From Pseudomonas khavaziana (GTDB lineage Bacteria; Pseudomonadota; Gammaproteobacteria; Pseudomonadales; Pseudomonadaceae): 64,000 nt of DNA. Within the stretch, counting starts at the first letter, position 1. Each line of letters begins with the position of its first letter. This document shows, piece after piece, positions 10,037 to 16,815 of this stretch. The translations under genes and the position numbers were made by a program. The stretch covers positions 434,001 through 498,000 of the forward strand of contig NZ_JAHSTT010000001.1 in the NCBI RefSeq assembly GCF_019145205.1. The letters run 5' to 3'. The notes below the pieces were generated by a model. That model searched no databases. It saw only the letters and a program-made list of their open reading frames with translations, and was not told the origin of the DNA.

Positions 10037-10360
10037 TCAACGTATTAAATGTTGAAGTTTGTTATCCATATATACCCATCGATCGACATCTGCATGTGCA
10101 GGTTTGTTTCTGGTGATTTTGGGCCAGTCCCTAGCTAATTCCGCATTGAGTTTTTTGAAATTTTCCATTCCAATAGGTAGTGCGTCTTCGCGGAAAATAG
10201 CACCCGCTGGGCATTCTTGTACGCACGCAGCGCACTCAATGCATTCATCAGGATCTATTACTATAAAATTTTGACCCTCGTGAAAGCAATTTACCGGGCA
10301 TACCATAACTCACTCGGTATATTTGCAGTTTATACAGTTGTCAGTCACTACATAGGTCAT
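10037..10360 (-). pseudogene. Second fdxA copy broken by an in-frame TGA at a cluster cysteine codon
   Basis: From the ATG at 10360, behind a good GAGGAG site, the frame reads MTYVVTDNCINCKYTE, then TGA at 10312-10310, then VMVCPVNCFHEG to the stop at 10037. Total length is 107 codons, identical to intact fdxA. The TGA replaces codon 17, a [3Fe-4S] ligand in FdxA. The remainder (CIECAACVQECP) is intact. The region is much more AT-rich than fdxA at 6468, so this is a diverged copy rather than a recent duplication. Restart at the ATG at 10306 would yield a protein lacking three N-terminal cysteines. Confidence 0.85.
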
Positions 10361-10526
10361 CTTAAATCTCCTCACATATTGCGGAATCTTTTATTGGTGG
10401 TTTTTGTTGTGAGTGTTAGTCGGCATGATTTGTATAGAATCTGTAACTGTCGGAAATGACAGTTTTTTATGATACTTAGCACTCTTTGTTATTCCCCCGG
10501 ATTATTAGAAGCATTGTTCAATTCCC

Positions 10527-10647
10527 TTCACGCCAGAGCACCTCGAAGCCATTGAGCTCCATCGCACGCGCTGAAAAGACCGTGCTCTACAGCGACCGCA
10601 CATTGGAATACCGCTCTACCGACGAATTGCTCAAGGCCCGCAACTAG
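10527..10647 (+). pseudogene. Remnant of a phage gpW-like head-tail joining gene
   Basis: One frame reads FTPEHLEAIELHRTR to a stop. A frame shifted near 10555 continues SIARAEKTVLYSDRTLEYRST and DELLKARN to a stop at 10645. Joined, these give a typical small gpW-type phage head-tail connector. No start codon or ribosome site remains. The family is assigned by eye. The flanking gap 10361-10803 holds, besides this and the spanin fragment at 10692, only a palindrome at 10445-10464. Confidence 0.5.
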
Positions 10648-10691
10648 ATTCGTATGTCGCTTACAAACGCAGCCGGGCCGCGACCATGCGA

Positions 10692-10766
10692 GGTTCGGCT
10701 GATCAAGGATTGATCGCCTTACGGGCCTGTCAGGATTACGTAAAGGAAGTTTCTACATCGAAGTAA
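10692..10766 (+). pseudogene. C-terminal fragment of an Rz-type spanin gene
   Basis: The frame GSADQGLIALRACQDYVKEV ends at a TAA at 10764. It closely matches the C-terminus of the intact Rz gene at 26069-26569 (DSALIALRACQAYVQAVAR). Only the last 20-25 codons survive. With the gpW-like scrap just upstream it indicates an earlier phage at this locus. Confidence 0.65.
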
Positions 10767-10803
10767 AAGGAGCGGCCGGGCAGGATGCGTCAACTCCCCC
10801 AAG

Positions 10804-11481
10804 TCAGCGGTTTATCGCGCTGATCGGGGCCTCAGCGTTGTTTTTGCAGCCCGTCACTTGTGGATAAGGCAGGCAAACCAGCGTCATTTCATGCTTGGGT
10901 TCAAAGCCATGATCAATCATGCAGCGTTGCGCCTTGGCTGTGCGCCCGATGCTGGCGACGGCCAGGTTTGACCCCAGCGGTTTCGGGTATCCGCAGGCGT
11001 ACATGACCGGCAGCGCTTCCTTATCGTTAGCCAGTTGCACCGAGAAGTGCGGTGATGCACCCATTTTTCGCCAGGTGATCTGCATACTCTCGTACCGGCC
11101 AGAGTCAGGTTTTATTGGATAAAAACCTTCATCATCGCCAAACGGCAGGGCTTCGAGCTCGGACAGACTCAGTGGGCGACCTATCCTTTCTTCTACACAG
11201 GCCGGAACGTCCTTCATGACTTCACAGAATTTGAAATCGTCTTTACGGGTAAAACCGAGGCGCTGCATACACTGAAAATGGATCACTTCTTCGTTTATGG
11301 GGTAGCGAGTCAGTGAACCGCCTACAGGGTCGCCACATTCCGCCATAGCAGCCTTTACGCCATCGACTGTTGTGGACGTGCGCTGCCACTGTGTGAATTC
11401 GGCTGGCGGTGGACAACCAGTGAGCAAAAATATCGTTCCGAGCAGTGCAGGGATGGTGATGATCTGACTTTTGCGCAGCAT
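10804..11481 (-). CDS. Hypothetical lipoprotein with two similar cysteine-containing halves
   Basis: 225 residues. The signal peptide ends in the lipobox LLTGC (Cys about 23), so an outer- or inner-membrane lipoprotein is expected. Two related segments are visible: AMAECGDP, then FQCMQRLGFTRKDDFKFCEV; later VMYACGYPKPLGSN, then QRCMIDHGFEPKHEMTLVC. Each has the spacing C...C-M-x3-G-F...C, suggesting an internal duplication with paired disulfides. AAGGAT stands 5 bases before the ATG. It is in the accessory zone beside the tailocin. Function unknown. Confidence 0.75.
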   Translation of the reverse strand: MLRKSQIITIPALLGTIFLLTGCPPPAEFTQWQRTSTTVDGVKAAMAECGDPVGGSLTRYPINEEVIHFQCMQRLGFTRKDDFKFCEVMKDVPACVEERIGRPLSLSELEALPFGDDEGFYPIKPDSGRYESMQITWRKMGASPHFSVQLANDKEALPVMYACGYPKPLGSNLAVASIGRTAKAQRCMIDHGFEPKHEMTLVCLPYPQVTGCKNNAEAPISAINR

Positions 11482-11565
11482 ATCTAATCCTTATTAAATT
11501 GGGATGGCTGCGCAGCCCAACGCAAGCTGGTCAAGAGTAGATGGTTGTATCGGGGAAGGAACAGA

Positions 11566-11937
11566 TTATTTGGATTTACGCCCACTGGCCGGAAACAACC
11601 CTCTGATCACACCAAGGAACGCCGCAAACAAATTGATTGAAGTCGCCGTAGTGATGGCAATCAATACATTGTCCGAAAACGGCGCTTTACCCGAGTAATA
11701 CGTCGACCACCCATTCCACACCAGCAAGACCGCCCAGAAGATCACCCCGCAGGCAGCGAACCAAAATGCACGCCCCGCATATTTCTTGCGCAGTTGCCTT
11801 TCGGCCTTCTGGTCTTTGAGGTTCTGGCTTCTTTCATCGTCGGTGCCTATGGCTTGCTCGCCACCGGCTTGGGAGTCCTGGTCCGGCCCTGCCACGGGGG
11901 GCAGGGTGAGTTCCAGGTTGTCGAGTTCTTCACTCAC
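11566..11937 (-). CDS. Small two-helix membrane protein, candidate Panacea-linked toxin
   Basis: Read from the GTG at 11937 the protein has 123 residues. An acidic, soluble N-terminus (about 1-60) is followed by a basic patch (KAERQLRKKYAGR) and two hydrophobic helices, FWFAACGVIFWAVLLVW and LIAITTATSINLFAAFLGVI, with a short basic tail. The GTG overlaps the TGA of the upstream Panacea gene by 8 bases, so translation is probably coupled. A longer frame from 12093 exists but would overlap the Panacea gene by 164 bases. The toxin role is inferred only from this coupling, since several Panacea antitoxins pair with membrane-acting toxins. Confidence 0.6.
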   Translation of the reverse strand: MSEELDNLELTLPPVAGPDQDSQAGGEQAIGTDDERSQNLKDQKAERQLRKKYAGRAFWFAACGVIFWAVLLVWNGWSTYYSGKAPFSDNVLIAITTATSINLFAAFLGVIRGLFPASGRKSK

Positions 11938-12418
11938 GGATGCGGCTCTTTGGGTGAATGAGTGTTGCCATGTCTTCCCAGTCAATGGCGGAACCGTCGG
12001 CGCCCTTGAGGGCCCAGGCTGTGCCCTCCTCGTGGGAAAGGTTGGACAGTTGGGTGCCGGACCATTTGCCGTATTTGTTAATGATCCGGTCAATCAAGCG
12101 GTGGGTGTAGGTATCGCTCTCAGGAACCCTCGGTGTCACGAAGACAATGTCTTCGGCGTCGGGCTTCAGGTTGCTGAGCAGCGATGTCACCGGGCGATTA
12201 CCGTAGGATTTCAACTCATGGTAAAGCGACGGAATGACCGGGCCGTATTGCCAGCGGGCGAAGTGGTCATCCATAAGGGGCTGGTCCCGTTCGCGCAAGT
12301 GCCAGGACTGCGTATAAAACAGCAGTTTCTGCAGCTTCATCGGGGTCAGGCCCGAAACCTTGCCTTCCTTCGCGCGTTCAATGAAGGCGTTAGCAACAGC
12401 TAGCGCTGAATAAGCCAT
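11930..12418 (-). CDS. Panacea/DUF4065 (SocA-like) domain protein, probable antitoxin
   Basis: 162 residues from the ATG at 12418, preceded by GGAGG with a 5-base spacer. The family signature is clear: a start of the type YSALAVANAFIERA, then LTPMKLQKLLFYTQSWHL, then FARWQYGPVIPSLYHELKSYG. Panacea/SocA proteins act as proteolytic adaptors or as antitoxins that neutralise a neighbouring, unrelated toxin, and are common on prophages. The partner here would be the overlapping membrane-protein gene. The pair lies next to the tailocin repressor but is transcribed away from it. Confidence 0.85.
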   Translation of the reverse strand: MAYSALAVANAFIERAKEGKVSGLTPMKLQKLLFYTQSWHLRERDQPLMDDHFARWQYGPVIPSLYHELKSYGNRPVTSLLSNLKPDAEDIVFVTPRVPESDTYTHRLIDRIINKYGKWSGTQLSNLSHEEGTAWALKGADGSAIDWEDMATLIHPKSRIRE

Positions 12419-12550
12419 GAGCACCTCCGTCGTTGCTGGCTAGGTGATTGACGAGTTTTATACATAGCCCCTGAATTGTCGATAAGCAAGGGACGCTGAT
12501 ATCCGTGGCATCTCAACATCAGACCGCCCGGAAGAATAGTGGGTAATCAA

Positions 12551-12566
12551 CTGTTTGCATATACAG
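12551..12566. promoter_or_regulatory. SOS (LexA) box upstream of the tailocin repressor
   Basis: CTGTTTGCATATACAG fits CTG-N10-CAG with an AT-rich centre. It lies 96 bases before the repressor ATG, in the AT-rich divergent region between the Panacea gene and the repressor. A second palindrome-like stretch, AATGCATA-AA-TATGCAAA, is at 12601-12618 and resembles the operators at 13482-13552. Confidence 0.6.
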
Positions 12567-12661
12567 TATTTTGTTTCGAGGCAAACAAAATTGTCTGTTT
12601 AATGCATAAATATGCAAATTAGCATTTGCCAACCTTAAAAACTCCCGTCACTATCCGCGTT

Positions 12662-13396
12662 ATGCAAAAACGCAACGTTTCTATCGTCTTAAGAGAGCTG
12701 CTGGACCGCGACCGGATCTCCCCCACGGAGCTTCACCGGCGTACCGGCGTGCCCCAATCCACCCTGTCCCGGATCCTCAGCGGCAAGATCGTTGATCCGT
12801 CGGACAAACACATCTCGCGCATCGCCGAGTACTTTCGTGTCAGCACCGACCAACTGCGCGGGCGCGCTGCGGTGGGGGCATTGCGCGATGACGGGCGCGA
12901 CCCGATGCATTCGGAACTCAAGGACATAAGCCTGTGGGACGACGACACCCCCGTTAATGATGACGAGGTGTCGATCCCCTTTCTGCGCGAGGTTGAATTG
13001 GCTGCTGGATCAGGAAGATTCGTCATCGAGGAAAGCGAGAAGGCCAGCCTGCGGTTCGGCAAGCGCAGCCTGCGGCATAACGGTGTGCAGTTCGACCAGG
13101 CCAAGTGCGTGACGGTGCGCGGCAACAGCATGCTGCCGGTACTGCGCGACGGCGCCACGGTTGGAGTGAATGCCGGCAAGAGCGGCATCGGCGATATCGT
13201 CGATGGTGATCTGTATGCCATCAACCACAACGGCCAACTGCGGGTTAAACAGCTCTATCGCCTGCCTTCCGGAATCCGCCTGCGCAGTTTCAATCGTGAT
13301 GAGCATCCGGATGAGGACTACAGTTTCCAGGATATCCAGGATGAGCAGATCAGCATCCTCGGGCATGTTTTCTGGTGGGGCATGTACGCCCGTTAA
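12662..13396 (+). CDS. Tailocin repressor, LexA/CI-like self-cleaving XRE regulator (PrtR type)
   Basis: 244 residues from the ATG at 12662. No clear ribosome site precedes it, and an in-frame TTG lies at 12626. An N-terminal HTH (ISPTELHRRTGVPQSTLSRIL, about 19-40) is joined to a C-terminal S24 peptidase. The Ala-Gly cleavage site is at residues 115-116 (ELAAGSG). The catalytic Ser is in VRGNSMLPV (about S156) and the Lys in QLRVKQLY (about K196). By analogy with PrtR and CI, RecA filaments trigger self-cleavage and release the tail genes. recA itself lies 14 kb downstream. Confidence 0.88.
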   Translation: MQKRNVSIVLRELLDRDRISPTELHRRTGVPQSTLSRILSGKIVDPSDKHISRIAEYFRVSTDQLRGRAAVGALRDDGRDPMHSELKDISLWDDDTPVNDDEVSIPFLREVELAAGSGRFVIEESEKASLRFGKRSLRHNGVQFDQAKCVTVRGNSMLPVLRDGATVGVNAGKSGIGDIVDGDLYAINHNGQLRVKQLYRLPSGIRLRSFNRDEHPDEDYSFQDIQDEQISILGHVFWWGMYAR

Positions 13397-13413
13397 CCTC
13401 CTCGCGTAAGACG

Positions 13414-13440
13414 AAACCCGCCCATGAGCGGGTTTTTTTT
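13414..13440 (+). terminator. Intrinsic terminator of the repressor gene
   Basis: AACCCGC (13415-13421) and GCGGGTT (13428-13434) followed by a run of T. It isolates the repressor from the tail-gene promoter that starts about 90 bases later. Confidence 0.88.
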
Positions 13441-13481
13441 CGCCCGCAGAAAGCCGGCAAACCCTTGGCCCACAAGGCTTC

Positions 13482-13552
13482 AAATGCACCCGTGCATTTC
13501 CATAGCAAAAATAAATGCATTTGTGCATTGACTGTATATGCATACATGCATA
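13482..13552 (+). promoter_or_regulatory. Three palindromic operators upstream of the tail operon
   Basis: Three 18-bp sites with an 8-2-8 layout: AAATGCAC-CC-GTGCATTT (13482-13499, perfect), AAATGCAT-TT-GTGCATTG (13513-13530), and TATATGCA-TA-CATGCATA (13535-13552). The shared core is TGCA...TGCA. The second and third overlap the -35 element and spacer of the promoter, as expected for repressor sites. The repressor upstream is the obvious ligand (inference). Confidence 0.7.
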
Positions 13553-13556
13553 TTCT
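13528..13556 (+). promoter_or_regulatory. Tailocin operon promoter
   Basis: TTGACT (13528-13533), a 17-base spacer, then TATTCT (13551-13556): a good sigma-70 promoter. Start of transcription is expected near 13563. The spacer includes CTGTATATGCATACAT (13532-13547), one base off a LexA box. Confidence 0.7.
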
Positions 13557-13562
13557 TCACCT

Positions 13563-13918
13563 CAAGCCAGCCAACAAGGCTAGGTGGAGGCGGCAAGGAT
13601 GCTGCCAAGGAAGACAAGGAAGGCACGCAACATCGGCAAGGACGCCATCGAAGCGATGGCAGGGATGCCAGGCAACACCGGCAAGGATGCCGACGCTCTT
13701 TAGTTACGACGCTTCAAAAAAACAGGCAGCGATGAACCGGCCTTGACGGTTCAGAGGGTTGGCAACTGACCCGGGTGTGCAGCGTAAAGCACCAGAAGCA
13801 GTTATCCGGCAGACAGGGATCGTGGTCGGAAAAACATTGAGGAAAGGACCGTACCGCGCCAGTAGCGCCGAAAGTCCGAGGACAGCATTACTGAAAAGCC
13901 CGGGCAACCGGGCTTTTT
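13563..13918 (+). ncRNA. Untranslated leader or small RNA of the tailocin with RsmA-type motifs
   Basis: No convincing gene lies between the promoter near 13540 and the holin ATG at 13989. The stretch 13594-13689 carries six copies of CANGGANG (13594, 13606, 13615, 13637, 13660, 13682), the motif bound by RsmA/CsrA. Several sit in the loop of a small GGC-N6-GCC hairpin, as in RsmZ. A perfect 7-bp stem, GCCATCG/CGATGGC, lies at 13644-13660. The transcript would end at the terminator 13897-13918. Whether it is a regulatory RNA or an attenuated leader is not known; boundaries are inferred. Confidence 0.45.
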
Positions 13919-13919
13919 G
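13894..13919 (+). terminator. Intrinsic terminator inside the tailocin leader
   Basis: AGCCCGG, loop GCAA, CCGGGCT and five T (13897-13918). It lies 70 bases before the holin gene and downstream of the only evident promoter, so the tail genes need read-through, antitermination or a further promoter. Confidence 0.8.
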
Positions 13920-13988
13920 GAATGCCTACCTATCGACGCATGTGTAAATGAAATATGGATTATTAATTGCTCAGCCAGGAGGCGTGAC

Positions 13989-14327
13989 ATGACAAATGAA
14001 CAGCAAGCGTTAGCGGAAATGCCTATCTGGCTGGTGATCGTATTGGCCGTGATCGGCGGGGTGTCGGGAGAAATGTGGCGCGCCGACAAAGAAGGCGCCC
14101 GTGGTTGGTCGTTGATCCGTCGTCTGGCGCTGCGCTCCGGGGCCTGCATGGTCTGCGGGGTTTCGGCGCTGATGCTGTGCTACGCGGCCGGCATGTCGAT
14201 CTGGACCGCCGGCGCCATTGGTTGCCTCACCGCTATGGCCGGTGCCGACGTGGCCATCGGCCTTTATGAGCGGTGGGCGGCCAAGCGCATCGGGATCAAC
14301 CAAGGCTCCGGCCAGGACCCGCAGTAA
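13989..14327 (+). CDS. Phage holin
   Basis: 112 residues from the ATG at 13989, preceded by AGGAGG. Hydrophobic segments are MPIWLVIVLAVIGGVSG, ACMVCGVSALMLCYAAGM and AIGCLTAMAGADVAIG, with a charged tail ending in GSGQDPQ. This is the usual three-helix architecture of holins that open the inner membrane and let endolysin out. It is the first gene of the tail cluster, while endolysin and spanins are the last, as in other Pseudomonas tailocins in the mutS-cinA interval. Confidence 0.8.
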   Translation: MTNEQQALAEMPIWLVIVLAVIGGVSGEMWRADKEGARGWSLIRRLALRSGACMVCGVSALMLCYAAGMSIWTAGAIGCLTAMAGADVAIGLYERWAAKRIGINQGSGQDPQ

Positions 14328-14350
14328 TTGTTGCAAGGACGCTACTCAAA

Positions 14351-14866
14351 ATGACGCTTATCGAAAAGCCATCCCAACTGCCCCAGGCCGTGGGCGCTGC
14401 GCTGCATGCAGCCTTCCCGGACCTCAAGGTCGGCAGCCACCAGGACTTCCAGGGCGACGCTGAAAAAACCGGTGTGCAGGTCACCGTCGAAGGCAATGGC
14501 CCGGGCATTCGCTCTCGCGAAGGGCGCAAGGCCCACGTGCTGAGCATTTCAATCAGGGCCATGGTCGCCCCCGGTGCATTGCCGTTCGATGCCTGCGACC
14601 TGGCCAGCCAACTGATGGACCTGGTGCTGGATAACCGTTGGAACCTGCCCCAGGCACAGTGCGATTTGCCGGCGAATATCGTCGCTGCTCCCGCTGCGCG
14701 CACTTCCGTGGAAACGGACTACGACACCTGGACGGTTTCCTTCACGCAAACCCTCTATCTGGGGCCGGTGTTACTCGACGACCCCACAGGCCAACCGCTG
14801 TTTGCCTGCACCTGGGACGTCTCCAACATCGACGACCCGGCCCAATACAAGCCACTGGCGGAGTAG
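14351..14866 (+). CDS. Phage tail-cluster protein, function unknown (possible tail terminator)
   Basis: 171 residues from the ATG at 14351, following the holin by 23 bases. It has no signal or membrane segment. The N-terminal half (LPQAVGAALHAAFPDLKVGS) and the beta-rich end (TWTVSFTQTLYLGPVLL) resemble small tail-completion or terminator proteins encoded just before gpV in Mu/SfV-like clusters. That is a resemblance of size and place, not of a recognised motif. Confidence 0.6.
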   Translation: MTLIEKPSQLPQAVGAALHAAFPDLKVGSHQDFQGDAEKTGVQVTVEGNGPGIRSREGRKAHVLSISIRAMVAPGALPFDACDLASQLMDLVLDNRWNLPQAQCDLPANIVAAPAARTSVETDYDTWTVSFTQTLYLGPVLLDDPTGQPLFACTWDVSNIDDPAQYKPLAE

Positions 14867-14869
14867 CCC

Positions 14870-15481
14870 ATGTTCGACGCGCTGTTACGCATGCAATTGG
14901 GACCGATCGTCGAACGCCTGGCAGAGATGGAAACCCAGCTCGAAGACCTTTACCGTCGCGCCGAAAGCTTCTGTCGGATTGGTATTTGCCAACAGGTCGA
15001 CGCGGCCAGCAACACCTGCAAGGTCAGCCATGGTGATTTGCTTACCCCGGCGATCCGCTTTTTCAACCCCAGCGCCGGTGCGCAAACCGAAACCCGTATC
15101 CCCACGGTGGGTGAACAATGCCTGCTGCTCAACTACGGCGGCGGGGAGGGCGGCGTGCAATCCGTGGCTCTGTTCGGCCTTAACAGTGATCGTTTTCCGC
15201 CGGTTTCCAGTGTTGCAACGCTGACCCGGCGTCGCCATCTAGATGGCACCCAAAGTGACTACGACGATGCCAGCCATACCTTCAACTGGGTCAATGGCCC
15301 CACCACCTTCAGCGGCTCCCGCGAACAAGTCGACGTCAAGGTCGGCGCCACCAGCCTGACCCTCAACGCCCAAGGCATCGTCCTGCAGGTCGGCGGCACC
15401 AGCCTGTTGCTCGATGCCAGCGGCGCGCATTTCAGCGGCCCGCTGGTGGACCATCAAGGACGACTCATCAGCCCCCGATAA
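14870..15481 (+). CDS. Baseplate assembly protein V (tail spike)
   Basis: 203 residues, P2 gpV/Mu gp45 family. It forms the trimeric spike that pierces the outer membrane. An N-terminal OB-like domain (about 30-115: GICQQVDAASNTCKVSHG, TVGEQCLLLNYGGGEGG) is followed by a repetitive beta-helix stretch (VDVKVGATSLTLNAQGIVLQ, VGGTSLLLDASGAHFSGP), the hallmark of the spike stem. The start lies 4 bases after the previous stop. The baseplate genes V, W, J, I follow in P2 order. Confidence 0.88.
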   Translation: MFDALLRMQLGPIVERLAEMETQLEDLYRRAESFCRIGICQQVDAASNTCKVSHGDLLTPAIRFFNPSAGAQTETRIPTVGEQCLLLNYGGGEGGVQSVALFGLNSDRFPPVSSVATLTRRRHLDGTQSDYDDASHTFNWVNGPTTFSGSREQVDVKVGATSLTLNAQGIVLQVGGTSLLLDASGAHFSGPLVDHQGRLISPR

Positions 15482-15490
15482 GGACATCCC

Positions 15491-15823
15491 ATGCTCGGAA
15501 TCGAGAGGAATACCGGGGCAGCCGTCGATGACTGGCTGCAATTTGTGCAGCGCGCCACCCGAGCGCTGACCACCCCTGTGGGCACTCGGCAAAAGCGTCC
15601 GTTGTACGGTTCGCTGATCCCGCAGTTGCTCGGGCAAAACCTCGGCGACGACCTGCTGATCCTCGCCCAAAGCCACGCCGCCCAGGCGTTCTACAACATC
15701 CACAACGGTATCGACGACTTTGACCCCCAGGTCATCGTCGCTACCCGCCAAGGCGCCGGCCTGCTGCTGCGGTTTGCCGGCACCTGGAAAAACCGCCAAC
15801 AATCCTTCGAGGTCGTGACATGA
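15491..15823 (+). CDS. Baseplate protein W (GpW/gp25 family)
   Basis: 110 residues, small wedge protein homologous to P2 gpW and T4 gp25, which starts sheath polymerisation on the baseplate. Typical features are GTRQKRPLYGSLIPQLLGQN near the middle and IDDFDPQVIVATRQGAGLLL near the end. The stop overlaps the start of gene J by 4 bases. Confidence 0.88.
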   Translation: MLGIERNTGAAVDDWLQFVQRATRALTTPVGTRQKRPLYGSLIPQLLGQNLGDDLLILAQSHAAQAFYNIHNGIDDFDPQVIVATRQGAGLLLRFAGTWKNRQQSFEVVT

Positions 15824-16815
15824 GCATGCTGATCCCCGGCCAGAACCAACTGGCGGAACCGGCCATCATCAAGGTGGATGAGTTCGAACCGTTGCTGGCC
15901 GAGTTCAAGGCGTTCGTCATCGACTATGTTGCCAGCCGAGCTCCGCAAAGCGCGGCCAAACTCAAGGTCAGCCTCGACAATGAAAGCGAACTGCTGACCC
16001 TGGCCCTGGAAGCTTTTTGCGTGCGTCTGCAAACCCACGAGCGCAAATACAACGCCCGTATCAAACAGATGCTCGCGTGGTGGGCCACCGGCAGCAACCT
16101 GGATGCGCGCCTGGCCGATATGGGCCTGGAACGCCAAGTGCTCGATCCTGGCGACCCGGCAGCTTTCCCGCCGGTGCCGCCCACCCTGGAAAGCGACGAC
16201 GACGCTCGCCTGCGTTACTACCTGGCGCCCCATGCTCCGGCGGCCGGCTCGCGGATGCAGTATCGCCGCGAAGTGTTCACCCTTGGCGAGCGTCCGGCGG
16301 TAAAAGTGCAGAGTGCGACGCCGGGAGTGGTGACCGTCACCTACACCTTCGATCCGGATGGTTATGCGGCCCAGGTCAAGGACGGCAACGCTCGGCGCAC
16401 CGCACCGGGCGAAGTCATGGTCACGGTGCTTTCCAGGGACGGTGACGGCACACCATCTATCGACTTGCTTGACGGTGTACGTCGACATTTCGCACGGCCG
16501 GACGTCCGGCCGGAAACCGACCTTGTCACTGTCCAAGGTGCGCAGATTCAACCTTATAAAATTCGCGTGGTGGCCAAGATCAACGCCGGCCCGGATTCGG
16601 GGCTGACCCAAGTGGCGGCGCAGAAACTGCTGCAAGACTACGCAGAGTCCTGCCATCGTCTGGAAGGTCGGGTCGACCCCAGTTGGATCGACTACGCAAT
16701 CCACAGCGCTGGCGCTGCGCAACTGCAAATCCTTGAACCGCTCGCGCCGATTATCAGCACCGCGTTCCAGGCCCCGTATTGCACGGGCGTCGAGGTGGAG
16801 GTGCGCACGCTATGA
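15820..16815 (+). CDS. Baseplate protein J
   Basis: 331 residues, P2 gpJ/T4 gp6 family wedge component. It begins with SMLIPGQNQLAEPAIIKVDEF and contains the family stretch KVSLDNESELLTLALEAFCVRLQ. A beta-rich core follows, VKVQSATPGVVTVTYTFDPDG then GEVMVTVLSRDGDGTP. It starts within the last codons of W and overlaps the start of gene I by 4 bases (ATGA), indicating translational coupling across the baseplate block. Confidence 0.92.
   Translation: MSMLIPGQNQLAEPAIIKVDEFEPLLAEFKAFVIDYVASRAPQSAAKLKVSLDNESELLTLALEAFCVRLQTHERKYNARIKQMLAWWATGSNLDARLADMGLERQVLDPGDPAAFPPVPPTLESDDDARLRYYLAPHAPAAGSRMQYRREVFTLGERPAVKVQSATPGVVTVTYTFDPDGYAAQVKDGNARRTAPGEVMVTVLSRDGDGTPSIDLLDGVRRHFARPDVRPETDLVTVQGAQIQPYKIRVVAKINAGPDSGLTQVAAQKLLQDYAESCHRLEGRVDPSWIDYAIHSAGAAQLQILEPLAPIISTAFQAPYCTGVEVEVRTL

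Noticed and set aside
10310..10312. TGA in the second fdxA read as selenocysteine
   Set aside because: No convincing SECIS-like hairpin follows, and selenocysteine in this ferredoxin family is unknown to me; decay is simpler.
10445..10464. CTGTCGGAAATGACAG as a LexA box or terminator
   Set aside because: It fits CTG-N10-CAG and has T residues after it, but its centre is not AT-rich and no plus-strand gene precedes or directly follows it.
11938..12093. Longer N-terminus for the membrane protein
   Set aside because: It would overlap the Panacea gene by 164 bases in another frame. The GTG at 11937 gives the usual short overlap.
13538..13735. 65-codon frame across the GGA-rich tailocin leader
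   Set aside because: Its first codons fall inside the promoter, before the expected transcript start, and the repeats do not keep a constant frame.
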